Made by a program: the position numbers and the translations under genes. A DNA stretch of 64,000 nucleotides, taken from JADHUC01 sp964623055. GTDB lineage: Bacteria > Planctomycetota > Planctomycetia > Pirellulales > Pirellulaceae. This document shows positions 42,477 through 51,580 of the stretch, one piece after another (position 1 is the stretch's first letter; every line of letters starts with the position of its first letter). Below the pieces are notes generated by a model that saw only the letters and a list, made by a program, of their open reading frames with translations, ran no database searches and was not told where the DNA came from. The stretch covers positions 1-64,000 of the forward strand of contig CAZURK010000028.1 of assembly GCA_964623055.1 (NCBI GenBank). The letters are read 5' to 3'.

Positions 42477-45400
42477 TTCTCCGTAACTTGCTCCAATCTG
42501 ACGCCTGCCTGCATCTCGGCTGGATCCTTCTGCATTCGTTGTGGCAATTCGCGGTGATAGGTTTGATCGCGGCTGTTCTGCTGGCCGGTCTGCGGGTTCG
42601 TTCTCACGCGCGATACGCGGTCGCGTATGCGGCGCTGCTACTGATGGCCATAGCCCCGCTGGTCACTTTTGTCCTGCTCCCGCCGCCTACATCGGCCTTT
42701 GTCACCGATGCCGCGACGGCGTCCACCGGGAAAGCGAAGGAGTCGGACTCGGTTTCGCGGCCCTCCCTGGTGACGCCCATGGCGACCCCGCCGGATGGAA
42801 CGACATCGGTCGCCGACTCGGCACCGATGCGCGGAGGAGAAGCGATTGACGTCGCGGTGGCGGAAGCGCAACCGACATTGCCATCGCCATCGAAAACGCA
42901 CGCGGTCGACAAGCGACTGGCTCGCTATTCGGCGTGGCTCGCGCCGTTTTGGCTTGCCGGGGTACTCGCACTAGCTCTGCGACAGTTGGGCGGTTGGCTT
43001 CTCGCGCGACGCGTGCTGCGCGCGGCCACGCCAATCGCGGACGACGGTTTACGAGACCGACTGGAAACGTTGATTCGGACGATGGGCGTCCGTCGCTCGG
43101 TGCGCGTTGTGCAATCGGCGTTAGCTGGTGTCCCGATGGTTCTGGGAACGTTTCGTCCAGTCTTGATCGTGCCTGCTTCGCTGGTGACCGGACTCTCGCC
43201 AGACCAGTGGGAGGCGATCCTCGCCCACGAATTGGCGCACATCCGGCGCTACGACTACGTTCTGAATCTACTGCAAATCGTCGTCGAGACGCTCCTTTTC
43301 TACCATCCAATCGTCTGGTGGCTCTCGCGTCGTATTCGTGTCGAACGAGAACTCTGCTGCGATGATTTGGCGGCGCAGTTCTGCGGTAGCCCCGTCGCGT
43401 TGGCCGAGGGACTGGCGGCGATCGAGGCGGCTCGACTGCAGGGCGAAAACGTACGACTGGCAGTCGCAGCCGTCGGCGATGGGCGTCGCGGTTTGACGCT
43501 CCGTCGTGTGCGACGCATCCTCGGCTTCGCTGAAACGCCCGATCGGCGAAGGGTTGCATGGCTGGCTGGCCTGCTCGCGCTTGCGGTCATAGCAGTTGGC
43601 GGGGTGGCTGGACATCTGACGGGGGCGGTCGAGAATGAGGTCCTTGCCGCCGATGAACCTGGCGACGATTCCAAAGAGGTCGCTGGAGAATCGGAAGCCG
43701 ACGCCGAGCCAAAGTCGTGGGAAATATCGAAGATTTATGACCCGGCGTGGATGCGCGACTATCTAATGCACTACGAGGTGCTGCCGAAACCGATTACGGT
43801 ACCGGCCATTCGCGGAATCGTCGTCGATCCCTCCGGCAATCCGGTCGCCGACGCTGACATCCGCAGCCACACGCCGCGACAGTGGACCAGGCTCTACAAC
43901 GGCGGGAAACTGAGGCCAAGCAAGCAGCAACCGTACACCAAGACAACCGCCAAGGGAAAATTTGGTCTCCCCGAACGGACGGAACCGTACCGAGTGTTGG
44001 TTGCGCACGAAGAGGGCGTCGCGTCGGTTTCACACGAAGAATTGATCAACGCCGACGGCCGGATCGTCCTGCAACAGTGGTCTCGGGTCGAAGGAACGTT
44101 CATTCTCGACGGCAAGCCGCAACCCGGCGAGAGAATCATCCTTTACATGAACACGATTTCCTGGTCATACAGTCCTGGCGGGCCGCGGCTGACGCTCGAT
44201 TACGAGACAAAGACGGACGAACAAGGCCGCTTCACGTTCGAGGGCGTTCCACCGTTGAGCGGACGAGTTCACTTCGTCAGCAAACTCGGCCGAGTATCGC
44301 ACGGGGTCCGCATAGTCTGCGAGCCTGGCAAGACAACTCGCGCGGACATTGGTCGGGGACGAACGATCACGGGACGCCTGCGGATGGCCGCACCGGACGC
44401 CGACTGGACCGAGGCCAGCGTCACCGTTCGCCACCAGCGACCACCGTTGCCGTGTCCCCTCGGCCTGCTCGAATCGGGCAATGAAGAAGCAATCAACGAA
44501 TGGCGACGCGAATGGGCGAAAACCGTGCTTGGACAGGCGCATATCGATGAGTTGAATCAACTGATCAACCTGAATTACCCCGGCGAAGTCAACGCCGATG
44601 GAACATTCCAGGTCCACGGCGTTCCGGAAGGGCGCTACGAATTGTGGTCCTACTCTCGCCAACCTGTCGCGTCCGCTGAGACTCTCGTCGTAGTCGACGC
44701 GTCAACAGGACCGCGGATCAACTTGAACGAGATCGACTTGAGTGAAACCGAGACCACAGCGCCGACGACAGGGGCTCCGCCAAAACCATCCGGCGAGAGG
44801 CAGCACCAGCAAATGTCGCACGACCATTCGCATGAATCCAAGGTGACCGAAGAACCAGAGAAGAAGCTTCCGACGCTGAAGGTCCACGTGTTGGACAAAG
44901 ACAGCAAGCCGATCACCAACGCTTGCGTGCTGTTATACGACCGTAACCACTACATGGCCGGAAGGCCCGTCGACTTCGACCAGGTCACCAAGTATACGGG
45001 CAAGGACGGTTGGGCCGATTTTGGTGCGCTGCCGCAAGACTTCGTCTGCGTTCAAGTCCAGCCTCGGGAGGGTGCGTTCGACGGAAGCTACGCCGTCATT
45101 GGCGAGACGGAAGGAAGATTCGTCCACGCGAATTCCGGACGACCGTTGATCGACATTCAAACGGGCAAAGAGACGGTGACGCTCGTCTTCACCATGCGAA
45201 GAGGGGTAGACGTCACCTTCGACATGGTCGACGCCGTGACGGGCGAGCAAGTCTTCTGGTCACACGCTTCCTTTTGGGACGAACGCCGTAAGCGTTGGTG
45301 GACCATCGCGCTGATCGACGGCGGCGGCCAGCACAACTTCACGACGATCGTCGAAGAGATGAGCGACCGGCAACTTCTCGCGGCGGCGCAGGGCTATTAT

Positions 45401-45772
45401 CCGGTCGACTTTCGGCTCGACGAAAGACTTGAAGTGGGAAAGGCATTCAAACAGAGAATCGAGCTGAAGCCCGCGCCGGAAGTCCGATTCATCGTGCAAA
45501 CACCAAAGGGCGAACCAGCCAAGGACGCCAAGTTCAAGAAGATCTGCCCTGAGGGATTGGGGAATATGCTCTCCTCGAAGAATCAAACCGACGAAGAGGG
45601 AGCACTGGTCATGCCTTATCCTGCCGAGGGCGACCGGGCTCGCTTCGAAATCACGCACGAATCGGGGCGAGCCGAGTTTGCGATCAAAGACCTGCCGGAC
45701 CCAATCGTGATCGAAGAGGACGGCAAGCGCAAGGAGGTCACCCCGTGGCTTCAGGTTCGGCTGAAGCCCTGA
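42473..45772 (+). CDS. BlaR1/MecR1-type M56 metalloprotease receptor with long C-terminal repeat region
   Basis: 1099 residues. An M56 peptidase domain spans the membrane (helices near 20-40, 45-65, 155-175 and 360-380) with the zinc motif H252-E-L-A-H256 and an ELCCDDLAA motif. The usual penicillin-binding sensor is absent. Instead about 700 exported residues contain several carboxypeptidase-regulatory/CnaB-like beta-sandwich units (for example RGIVVDPSGNPVADADIRSH, PTLKVHVLDKDSKPITNA), each with a D-x-G-x-F turn. The signal sensed is thus unlikely to be a beta-lactam. Proteolysis on the inner side would remove the BlaI repressor. It is coupled to blaI by a 4-base overlap. Confidence 0.85.
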   Translation: MILRNLLQSDACLHLGWILLHSLWQFAVIGLIAAVLLAGLRVRSHARYAVAYAALLLMAIAPLVTFVLLPPPTSAFVTDAATASTGKAKESDSVSRPSLVTPMATPPDGTTSVADSAPMRGGEAIDVAVAEAQPTLPSPSKTHAVDKRLARYSAWLAPFWLAGVLALALRQLGGWLLARRVLRAATPIADDGLRDRLETLIRTMGVRRSVRVVQSALAGVPMVLGTFRPVLIVPASLVTGLSPDQWEAILAHELAHIRRYDYVLNLLQIVVETLLFYHPIVWWLSRRIRVERELCCDDLAAQFCGSPVALAEGLAAIEAARLQGENVRLAVAAVGDGRRGLTLRRVRRILGFAETPDRRRVAWLAGLLALAVIAVGGVAGHLTGAVENEVLAADEPGDDSKEVAGESEADAEPKSWEISKIYDPAWMRDYLMHYEVLPKPITVPAIRGIVVDPSGNPVADADIRSHTPRQWTRLYNGGKLRPSKQQPYTKTTAKGKFGLPERTEPYRVLVAHEEGVASVSHEELINADGRIVLQQWSRVEGTFILDGKPQPGERIILYMNTISWSYSPGGPRLTLDYETKTDEQGRFTFEGVPPLSGRVHFVSKLGRVSHGVRIVCEPGKTTRADIGRGRTITGRLRMAAPDADWTEASVTVRHQRPPLPCPLGLLESGNEEAINEWRREWAKTVLGQAHIDELNQLINLNYPGEVNADGTFQVHGVPEGRYELWSYSRQPVASAETLVVVDASTGPRINLNEIDLSETETTAPTTGAPPKPSGERQHQQMSHDHSHESKVTEEPEKKLPTLKVHVLDKDSKPITNACVLLYDRNHYMAGRPVDFDQVTKYTGKDGWADFGALPQDFVCVQVQPREGAFDGSYAVIGETEGRFVHANSGRPLIDIQTGKETVTLVFTMRRGVDVTFDMVDAVTGEQVFWSHASFWDERRKRWWTIALIDGGGQHNFTTIVEEMSDRQLLAAAQGYYPVDFRLDERLEVGKAFKQRIELKPAPEVRFIVQTPKGEPAKDAKFKKICPEGLGNMLSSKNQTDEEGALVMPYPAEGDRARFEITHESGRAEFAIKDLPDPIVIEEDGKRKEVTPWLQVRLKP

Positions 45773-45927
45773 GAGCCACCTCTCGTCATAGGCAGCTTGG
45801 CGCTCTGGCGTATTGGTCAAGTATCGTGTGGTCTGCTGGAATCCGGTAGCATGTGGCGACATTGTTCGAAGCTTCGTATACTCATGTGCGCGGGAATCCA
45901 AGCCACACGACATACGGAGGACAAGCG

Positions 45928-47259
45928 ATGACCACGAGCAAACGGTTTACTCGTCGCCAGATTCTGGCCGGCACTGCTGCTGCGGGCGCGTTCTCGATCA
46001 TCCCTCGCCATGTGCTCGGCACGCCTGGGCAACCTTCGGCCAACAACAAGCTGAACATCGCGGGCGTGGGAGTTGGCGGGATGGGTTCGGGCGATGTCCG
46101 TAGGGTGCCCACCGAGAATATCGTGGCCATCTGCGATGTGGATGCGAACCACGCAGCCCGGTCGGCAAAGCAGTTTCCTCGGGCCAAGGTCCACAGCGAT
46201 TTCCGAAAGATGCTGGACAGCCAGAAAGACATCGACGCGGTTATGGTGGCCACCCCGGACCACAATCACGCGGCGGTTACCATGATGGCCCTGAAGATGG
46301 GCAAGCATGTCTTCTGCCAGAAGCCACTCACGCACAGCGTGCACGAGGCCCTTGAGGTGGCCAAGGCGGCCAAAGAGGCGAAGGTGGCTACGCAGATGGG
46401 GAATCAGGGGCAGGCTGGCGAACAGGCTCGCTTGGTGTGCGAGTACATCTGGGCTGGCGCTATCGGCAAAGTGCGCGAGATCCACTCGTGGTCGAACCGG
46501 CAGCCGGACATTTCGCCGCGCGGCGTTCCGCGTCCCAAAGAGACGCCACCGGTGCCTACAAACATGGATTGGGACCTTTGGCTTGGCCCATCACCCGAAC
46601 GGCCGTATCATCCCTGCTACCATCCGTTCCGATGGCGCGGCTGGTGGGATTTCGGCACGGGCGTATTGGGGGATATCGGTTGCCACAATCTGTCTGCGGC
46701 ATTCAAGGCGTTGAAGCTGGGTTGGCCAACGAGCGTCGAGGCATGCTCGACGCATTGGAACGCAGGACCGGAAATCAAAAACGAAACGGCGCCGCTGGCG
46801 TCGATCATCAGCTACCGCTTCGCGGCCGACGGCGACCGGCCTGAGATCCTGCTTCGCTGGTACGACGGCGGCATGATGCCTCCGCTGCCGGAGGAAGTGC
46901 AGCCGGGCCGCAATATCTTCACCGGCGATGGCACGCTGATCGTCGGTGACAAGGGGATGTTACACAATCATCGCCTCTTGCCGGAGAGAAGGATGCAGGA
47001 GTTCGGCAAGCCGGCTCGGGTGCTTGAACGGTCGCCTGGGCACTACCAGGAGTGGATCAACGCGTGCAAAGGAGGCAAGCCGGCGGGCAGCAACTTCGTG
47101 GATCATGCCGGCCCGTTGGCCGCCGTGGTATTGATGGGCAACATCGCCATCCGCACCGGCGAGAAGCTGTATTGGGATGCCGAGAAGCTCCAATTCACGA
47201 ACTCCGAGGCGGCCAACGGGCTGCTGAATCCGCCGTATCGGCACGGATGGAGCCTATAA
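45928..47259 (+). CDS. Tat-exported Gfo/Idh/MocA-family oxidoreductase
   Basis: 443 residues from ATG 45928 (ACGGAGG 8 bases upstream). A Tat signal (KRFTRRQILAGTAAAGAFS) is followed by the NAD(P) site IAGVGVGGMGSGDVRR, VMVATPDHNHAAV and GKHVFCQKPLTHSV, where the Lys of the EKP motif is kept as QKP. The C-terminal domain has WDLWLGPSPERPYHP and YHPFRWRGWWDFG, close to the paralogue at 32201. It is expected to act on a sugar or polyol in the periplasm. It stands about 155 bases after the BlaR1 gene and may have its own promoter. Confidence 0.88.
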   Translation: MTTSKRFTRRQILAGTAAAGAFSIIPRHVLGTPGQPSANNKLNIAGVGVGGMGSGDVRRVPTENIVAICDVDANHAARSAKQFPRAKVHSDFRKMLDSQKDIDAVMVATPDHNHAAVTMMALKMGKHVFCQKPLTHSVHEALEVAKAAKEAKVATQMGNQGQAGEQARLVCEYIWAGAIGKVREIHSWSNRQPDISPRGVPRPKETPPVPTNMDWDLWLGPSPERPYHPCYHPFRWRGWWDFGTGVLGDIGCHNLSAAFKALKLGWPTSVEACSTHWNAGPEIKNETAPLASIISYRFAADGDRPEILLRWYDGGMMPPLPEEVQPGRNIFTGDGTLIVGDKGMLHNHRLLPERRMQEFGKPARVLERSPGHYQEWINACKGGKPAGSNFVDHAGPLAAVVLMGNIAIRTGEKLYWDAEKLQFTNSEAANGLLNPPYRHGWSL

Positions 47260-47331
47260 TTCCAGCCGACGGGTTTGCAGAATCGGCTGCAAGTGTCTGG
47301 AAGATTTATACTTACGTCGACCAGATCAATC

Positions 47332-47359
47332 TTGACTGGCAACACAGGGTAGGTATAAT
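47332..47359 (+). promoter_or_regulatory. sigma-70-type promoter for the HTH-receiver gene
   Basis: TTGACT (47332-47337), a 16-base spacer and a perfect TATAAT (47354-47359). It leaves an untranslated leader of about 145 bases before ATG 47511. The region 47260-47510 holds no gene. Confidence 0.65.
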
Positions 47360-47510
47360 TCCGACTATTGGCAAATTCGGTAAACTCGGAAGAACCGGAT
47401 AATCCAACTGGATGGAACGGTCCCGAAGAGTGTGCTAACTAAGTACGTCGCGTAGTTCTGATCATCGAGGTAGCTAAGGACGAGCTCTGTTGGCTAAGGA
47501 AGGATTGTTT

Positions 47511-48101
47511 ATGGCCACCACAAAAACTGTTTTCACGACGGGCGAAGCGGCTAAGATCTGCAAGGTTAGCCAGCAAACTATCATTCGCTGTTTTGACAAT
47601 GGAAGTCTGAAAGGATTCCGCGTGCCTGGCAGCCGGTTCCGCCGCATTCCGCGCGACCAGTTGTACGCCTTTATGAAGGACAACGGAATCCCGACCGACG
47701 CGTTGGAGAGCGGCAAACGAAAAGTGCTGATCGTGGACGACGACGAAGAGCTGATGGACCTGCTCAGCGATGTGTTCGCAAAGGACGGCCGATTCGATAT
47801 CCGGACGGCGAACAACGGCTTCGAGGCCGGTATGTCGGTCAAGGAGTTCCGCCCGGACCTGGTCGTTTTGGACGTGATGTTGCCGGACATCAACGGCAAG
47901 GAAGTGTGCCAGCGGATTCGCAGTGATGACAGCCTCGAAGCGGTGAATATCATTTGCATCTCCGGTATGGTCGAACAGGACAAGGTGGCTGAGTTGAAGG
48001 CCGCTGGAGCCAACGACTTCATGCACAAGCCGTTCAACGTTGACCGCTTGCTGGATCGGGCCTGTGACTTGCTGGACATCGAGCGGGCAGCAAACCTCTG
48101 A
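47511..48101 (+). CDS. response regulator with N-terminal excisionase/MerR-type HTH
   Basis: 196 residues from ATG 47511 (AAGGAAGGA upstream); a TTG 21 bases earlier is less likely. Residues 6-57 are a helix-turn-helix of the excisionase/MerR kind (FTTGEAAKICKVSQQTIIRC, RVPGSRFRRIPRDQL). Residues 70-190 are a receiver domain with D76-D78, phospho-acceptor D121 in VVLDVMLPD, and a conserved Lys in HKPF. DNA binding placed before the receiver is the reverse of the usual order. The histidine kinase 92 bases downstream is the likely partner. It has its own strong promoter. Confidence 0.85.
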   Translation: MATTKTVFTTGEAAKICKVSQQTIIRCFDNGSLKGFRVPGSRFRRIPRDQLYAFMKDNGIPTDALESGKRKVLIVDDDEELMDLLSDVFAKDGRFDIRTANNGFEAGMSVKEFRPDLVVLDVMLPDINGKEVCQRIRSDDSLEAVNIICISGMVEQDKVAELKAAGANDFMHKPFNVDRLLDRACDLLDIERAANL

Positions 48102-48193
48102 AGGTCGTCCGTTTCATTGATAGCATTCGACACGTCACGCGTGCCGTGCGCTGAGCGACACGGGCACGCGTGTTTCTTATCTGCCAGGCAACG

Positions 48194-49696
48194 ATGACGT
48201 GTCTCCCCAAATTGACCGTAGGGCCTTTGACATGGCGTCTGCCGTTGTCGGAACACGCGGCCGTCGGTCTGGCTCGGTCTTTTGCGGAGGACGATCTCGA
48301 TGAACGGTGCGAGCAACTGACGTCCCTCCTGGCAAAGGACTGTGCGCTGGCGCTCTGGACCGTGTGCCGCGCCACACCGTGGGAGCAGCAACCACCGTCC
48401 GGGATCGAGGAACTTGCCGAATGGCTCTCGCAGCACGGTCTTGCCACGCTGCAATGGTGCGAGGATGAAATCGCGCTGCATCCGGGAGCCGATCCAGAAC
48501 ACGTCGCGCGTTTGGCCGACGGTGTGGCCGAGGCGGTCGTTACGGCCCGTTGCGCTCGTCGGTTGGCCGGCAATACGGAATCTGATCGAGCCTACCTGTG
48601 TGGATTGCTACACAGTTCGGTTCAATGGCTGGAAGCTAGCGGTCCGTCAGTGCCTTTGGCCGATCTGAAGCACCAAACCACGTGCCTGCCTTCATGGCTG
48701 GAGCAGGTGCTGGTGGAAATCGACGATCGACCTCCGAAGAGTTTTCTGCCCAAGATTGTAGCCCAGGCGATCGACCGCCTGCGCGAAACACGAGACGACG
48801 CGGCAAGCGATTCGGACAGTACAACCGATGGTGATATCCGGGCCGACCGCCTGTACGGCAATGAACTTCGCAGTCAATGGATTGCCCCACCGGTCGGTAC
48901 CGCCAGCCTTCTGCCGGCCATGATGCGCAAGCTCGCCCGACTCGGGGAGTTGGAGACCCGATTCCAATCGACGTTGGAAACCGAGAAGTTAAGATCCCTC
49001 AAGGCCCTGGCATACGGGGCAAGTCACGAGATCAACAATCCATTGGCGAACATATCGATACGAGCGCAGACGCTAATGCGCGACGAAACGGATCCGGAGC
49101 GGAATCGCAAGCTCTCCGAGATCAATGCTCAAGCGTTCCGGGCCAACGAGATGATTGCCGACATGATGCTGTTTGCCAGGCCGCCGGCCCTTCAACGGAC
49201 ACCAGTCAATCTGACAGGGATCGTTGACGAAGTTATCAGAGAACTTGCGCCGGATGCGGAGAATCAGGGTACGGAGCTGTTCCGGGTAACGTCCGACGAA
49301 CCGCTTGTTGTCGAGGCGGATGGCGGTCATCTGGCTGTTGCGCTTAGGGCGCTTTGCACGAACTCGCTCGAAGCGATAAGCACCGGCGGGCGAATCGAGA
49401 TCTTCGTCCAGGCGATGGACGCATCGTGCGCAGATTCCAACGGCACGCGATGGGCGGAGGTCGTGGTGAGCGATACCGGTCCGGGGATTCCACCGGAGGT
49501 GCGGCGGAATCTGTTTGATCCGTATTACTCCGGCCGCGAAGCAGGTCGCGGTCTTGGATTGGGGCTGTCAAAGTGCTGGCGTATCGTGACGGAGCACGGC
49601 GGCCACATCGATGTGAACAGCGAGCCGATGCGCGGCTCGACCTTCGCGATCCGACTGCCCATGGAAGCATGTCAGACCATCCGTACGGCCCTCTGA
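48194..49696 (+). CDS. sensor histidine kinase with HDOD-like N-terminal domain
   Basis: 500 residues from ATG 48194; GTG 48170 is an alternative. Residues about 1-200 are helical and resemble an HDOD domain (ARLADGVAEAVVTARCARRL, LCGLLHSSVQWLE). The H box YGASHEINNPLANI gives phospho-acceptor H278. N (ALCTNSLEAI), G1 (VSDTGPGIPP), F (LFDPYYSG) and G2 (GLGLGLS) boxes complete the ATP-binding domain. There are no membrane helices, so it is a soluble kinase. Pairing with the HTH-receiver upstream is inferred from adjacency. Its 3' end overlaps the NhaC gene by 28 bases. Confidence 0.88.
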   Translation: MTCLPKLTVGPLTWRLPLSEHAAVGLARSFAEDDLDERCEQLTSLLAKDCALALWTVCRATPWEQQPPSGIEELAEWLSQHGLATLQWCEDEIALHPGADPEHVARLADGVAEAVVTARCARRLAGNTESDRAYLCGLLHSSVQWLEASGPSVPLADLKHQTTCLPSWLEQVLVEIDDRPPKSFLPKIVAQAIDRLRETRDDAASDSDSTTDGDIRADRLYGNELRSQWIAPPVGTASLLPAMMRKLARLGELETRFQSTLETEKLRSLKALAYGASHEINNPLANISIRAQTLMRDETDPERNRKLSEINAQAFRANEMIADMMLFARPPALQRTPVNLTGIVDEVIRELAPDAENQGTELFRVTSDEPLVVEADGGHLAVALRALCTNSLEAISTGGRIEIFVQAMDASCADSNGTRWAEVVVSDTGPGIPPEVRRNLFDPYYSGREAGRGLGLGLSKCWRIVTEHGGHIDVNSEPMRGSTFAIRLPMEACQTIRTAL

Positions 49697-51267
49697 GTCT
49701 GTTGCCGCCAGTGGTGGCTATTGTGCTGGCCATCGCCACGCGCCGAGTTGTCGTCCCGCTGCTGTTGGGCGTTTTCGCAGGTGCCCTAATATTGGAGGGC
49801 TGGAAACCGCATCTGGCCGTGGCCGCGTTCTTCGAGGCCCATTTGTGGCCGAGCTTGGCTGCAGAGGATCACCTTCGCGTATTCACGTTCACACTGCTCA
49901 TGGGAGCCTTGGTGGGCGTCATTCACGCTTCCGGCGGTATGCACGGTGTGGTGAACGCACTGGCACCATTGGCTCGCAATCGGCGGAGCGGCCAACTGAC
50001 CACCTGGGGGCTGGGGCTGATCGTCTTCTTCGACGACTACGCCAATACTCTGCTGCTGGGCGGGACGATGCGACCATTGGCGGATCGCCTGAAGATCTCG
50101 CGGGAGAAGTTGGCGTACCTGGTCGATTCGACGGCGGCACCCGTGGCCGGTTTGGCCCTCATTTCCACTTGGGTTGCGGTCGAAGTGGGGTACATCAACG
50201 AAGGCTTTGCTGAACTGCCGGACGGCGGCGTCCAGGTTGACGGGTTTGCCATCTTTATCGCGTCGATCCCGTATCGGTTCTACGTGTTGTGGGCCTTGGC
50301 ACTGGTGGCGCTGGTAGCTGTTCTACGACGCGACTTCGGGCCGATGGTGGCCGCCGAACGCCGTGCGCAAGATGGCCCGGGCGTCCCGGGAGATGACGCC
50401 GCTGCAAGCCGTCACAAGCTCGTCGAGCCGGACGACGCCAAACCGCAGCGATGGCACAACGCAGTCGTCCCGGTAGCGGTTGTCGTTTCAGTGACCTTCT
50501 GTCTATTGGTCGCAACAGGCGCGAAGAAGGCGGCCGCCGATCCAACGATCGAGCCGGGTCTCTTCAGCTACTTCGCCAACGGCGTTTCGTACGTGGCCCT
50601 GGTCTACGGTTCCTTGGCTGGGTTGCTGACGGCAATCGGCTGGATCGGCGCACAGGGCATCATGAGTCACTCGCAGTTCCAGACGGCGGCCCTTCGCGGT
50701 GCGCGGCAGATGCTCAGTGCCCTGGTCATCCTTTGGCTGGCATGGGCACTGTCGGCGATGACTCGCGAAGACGATGGCTGCCTGCAGACCGGCATCTACG
50801 TGAGTGAACTGCTCGGACCCTGGGTGGCCGCCTCGTGGCTGCCAACCATCGCGTTTATCCTGGCTTCACTGGTCGCTTTCGCCACGGGAACCAGCTATGG
50901 AACCATGGGCATACTGATGCCTCTGGTAATCCGCGTGACGTATCGCTTGCTCGCAAACGACGAGCCTTCGTCCGTTGTTGTCCAGGATCCAATCATGATC
51001 GCGTCGATTGGTGGCGTGCTGGCCGGAGCCATCTTTGGCGATCACTGCTCGCCCATCTCCGATACCACCATACTGTCATCGCAAGCAAGCGGCTGCGACC
51101 ACGTCGCGCACGTGCGAACACAGTTGCCGTACGCGCTGTTAGTCGGTACCGTATCGATCTTGTTCGGCACTCTGCCAGCAGGTTTCGGCGTTTCGGTCTG
51201 GCTCCTGATGCCAGTGGGAATCATCGCAATGGCCGCATTCTTGCTGTTTTTCGGCAAACGAGTGTAG
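49669..51267 (+). CDS. Na+/H+ antiporter, NhaC family
   Basis: 532 residues from ATG 49669 (MSDHPYG), which overlaps the kinase end by 28 bases; the in-frame extension to 49573 is rejected because it is the kinase in another frame. About 11-12 membrane segments are present. Family marks include FFDDYANTLLLGGTMRPL, DSTAAPVAGLALISTW, FATGTSYGTMGILMPL and the late GAIFGDHCSPISDTTILSS. NhaC antiporters exchange Na+ for protons at the inner membrane. A polar loop of about 60 residues sits after the sixth helix. Translational coupling to the histidine kinase suggests the two-component pair may respond to salt or pH. Confidence 0.9.
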   Translation: MSDHPYGPLSLLPPVVAIVLAIATRRVVVPLLLGVFAGALILEGWKPHLAVAAFFEAHLWPSLAAEDHLRVFTFTLLMGALVGVIHASGGMHGVVNALAPLARNRRSGQLTTWGLGLIVFFDDYANTLLLGGTMRPLADRLKISREKLAYLVDSTAAPVAGLALISTWVAVEVGYINEGFAELPDGGVQVDGFAIFIASIPYRFYVLWALALVALVAVLRRDFGPMVAAERRAQDGPGVPGDDAAASRHKLVEPDDAKPQRWHNAVVPVAVVVSVTFCLLVATGAKKAAADPTIEPGLFSYFANGVSYVALVYGSLAGLLTAIGWIGAQGIMSHSQFQTAALRGARQMLSALVILWLAWALSAMTREDDGCLQTGIYVSELLGPWVAASWLPTIAFILASLVAFATGTSYGTMGILMPLVIRVTYRLLANDEPSSVVVQDPIMIASIGGVLAGAIFGDHCSPISDTTILSSQASGCDHVAHVRTQLPYALLVGTVSILFGTLPAGFGVSVWLLMPVGIIAMAAFLLFFGKRV

Positions 51268-51459
51268 CTCGGAGAGGTTGGGCGTGCCTCGCCCTCTGGT
51301 GCGCCACTGTAAGCCGCAGAGCCTGCCCAGCCGCTCCGGTCGTGCACCTCTGGCCAATCGTCGCGTTTCCTCTAACGCGTCTCAAGCCTCGAAGCCGATA
51401 CAGTGACTGAAGGTACGGTCCCTCGGTGCCACGCTAGCAAAGGACAACGCAACAGATAC

Positions 51460-51537
51460 GTAGGCCGGAACAAGTCCGCGCAGTTCCGGCATCCTATTCC
51501 ACTCGTGCCGGAACTGCGCGGACTTGTTCCGGCCTAC
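51460..51537. repeat. REPIN-like inverted pair, GTAGG class
   Basis: Both arms read GTAGG then CCGGAAC...AGTTCCGG with the shared loop AAGTCCGCGC, one on each strand, separated by 22 bases. It lies in the 313-base gap 51268-51580, which otherwise contains nothing that I can support. Confidence 0.75.
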
Positions 51538-51580
51538 CGGTCGTTATCGATTTGACACGGTAATTAAGGACAGCGTAGCA

